From Chloroflexota bacterium (GTDB taxonomy: Bacteria; Chloroflexota; Dehalococcoidia; GIF9; UBA5629): DNA of 5,300 nt. The stretch lies in contig JAPLHJ010000259.1 in NCBI GenBank assembly GCA_026389675.1, positions 1-5,300 on the forward strand, written 5' to 3'. How positions within the stretch are numbered: the first letter of the stretch is position 1; every line of letters begins with the position of its first letter. Shown in pieces: positions 5,288 to 5,300 of this stretch. The notes beneath the pieces were generated by a model. That model did not search any database. It saw only the letters and a program-made list of their open reading frames with translations, and was not told the DNA's origin. Position numbers and translations under genes: made by a program.

Positions 5288-5300
5288 AACTGCTGAAAAA

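Overview
All genes in this window lie on the minus strand, so transcription runs from the right edge to the left. Base composition is moderate. PlsY is present, one gene starts with TTG, the three stops inside the window (other than PlsY, also TAA) are all TAA, and the tRNA gene lacks an encoded CCA. This points to a bacterium. The mix of an HMG-CoA-synthase-like protein, paired acyl-CoA dehydrogenases and a PlsY with a GDGNPGAAN loop reminds me of anaerobic or environmental Chloroflexota (Dehalococcoidia-like) or syntrophic Deltaproteobacteria/Firmicutes. That placement is an impression from protein style, not a demonstrated taxonomy.

Right part (about 5300 to 3190): a tRNA-Asp(GUC) gene is followed by plsY (membrane glycerol-3-phosphate acyltransferase) and then, after 23 nt, by a membrane-anchored family 2 glycosyltransferase of the CrtQ/HpnB-like type. 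The glycosyltransferase starts at TTG behind a good ribosome binding site, and its first transmembrane segment is encoded by a striking 17-bp hairpin. A hairpin plus T-run at 3191-3225 closes this envelope-lipid unit.

Middle part (3159 to 802): two acyl-CoA dehydrogenase genes lie 18 nt apart. The first product (401 aa) has a good flavin-binding motif and a Glu (about E251) at the catalytic position used by isovaleryl-CoA and long-chain acyl-CoA dehydrogenases. The second (377 aa) appears to lack a catalytic Glu at both known positions. This is the pattern of obligate alpha2beta2 dehydrogenases such as the mycobacterial FadE26-FadE27 and FadE28-FadE29 pairs.

Left part (801 to 1): after a 163-bp gap holding a strong sigma70-like promoter (TTGAGA, 17 nt, TAAAAT) comes the first 212 codons of an HMG-CoA-synthase/thiolase-fold protein. 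It has Thr where the catalytic Cys should be. Its 3' end lies outside the window.

Together the left three genes look like a CoA-ester catabolic module: alpha,beta-dehydrogenation by a heteromeric dehydrogenase, plus a thiolase-fold enzyme that probably does not work by Cys acylation. I see no CRISPR array, insertion sequence, phage gene or defence system. The most interesting points are the split catalytic residues of the dehydrogenase pair, the Cys-less HMG-CoA-synthase-like protein, and the hairpin inside the glycosyltransferase start region.
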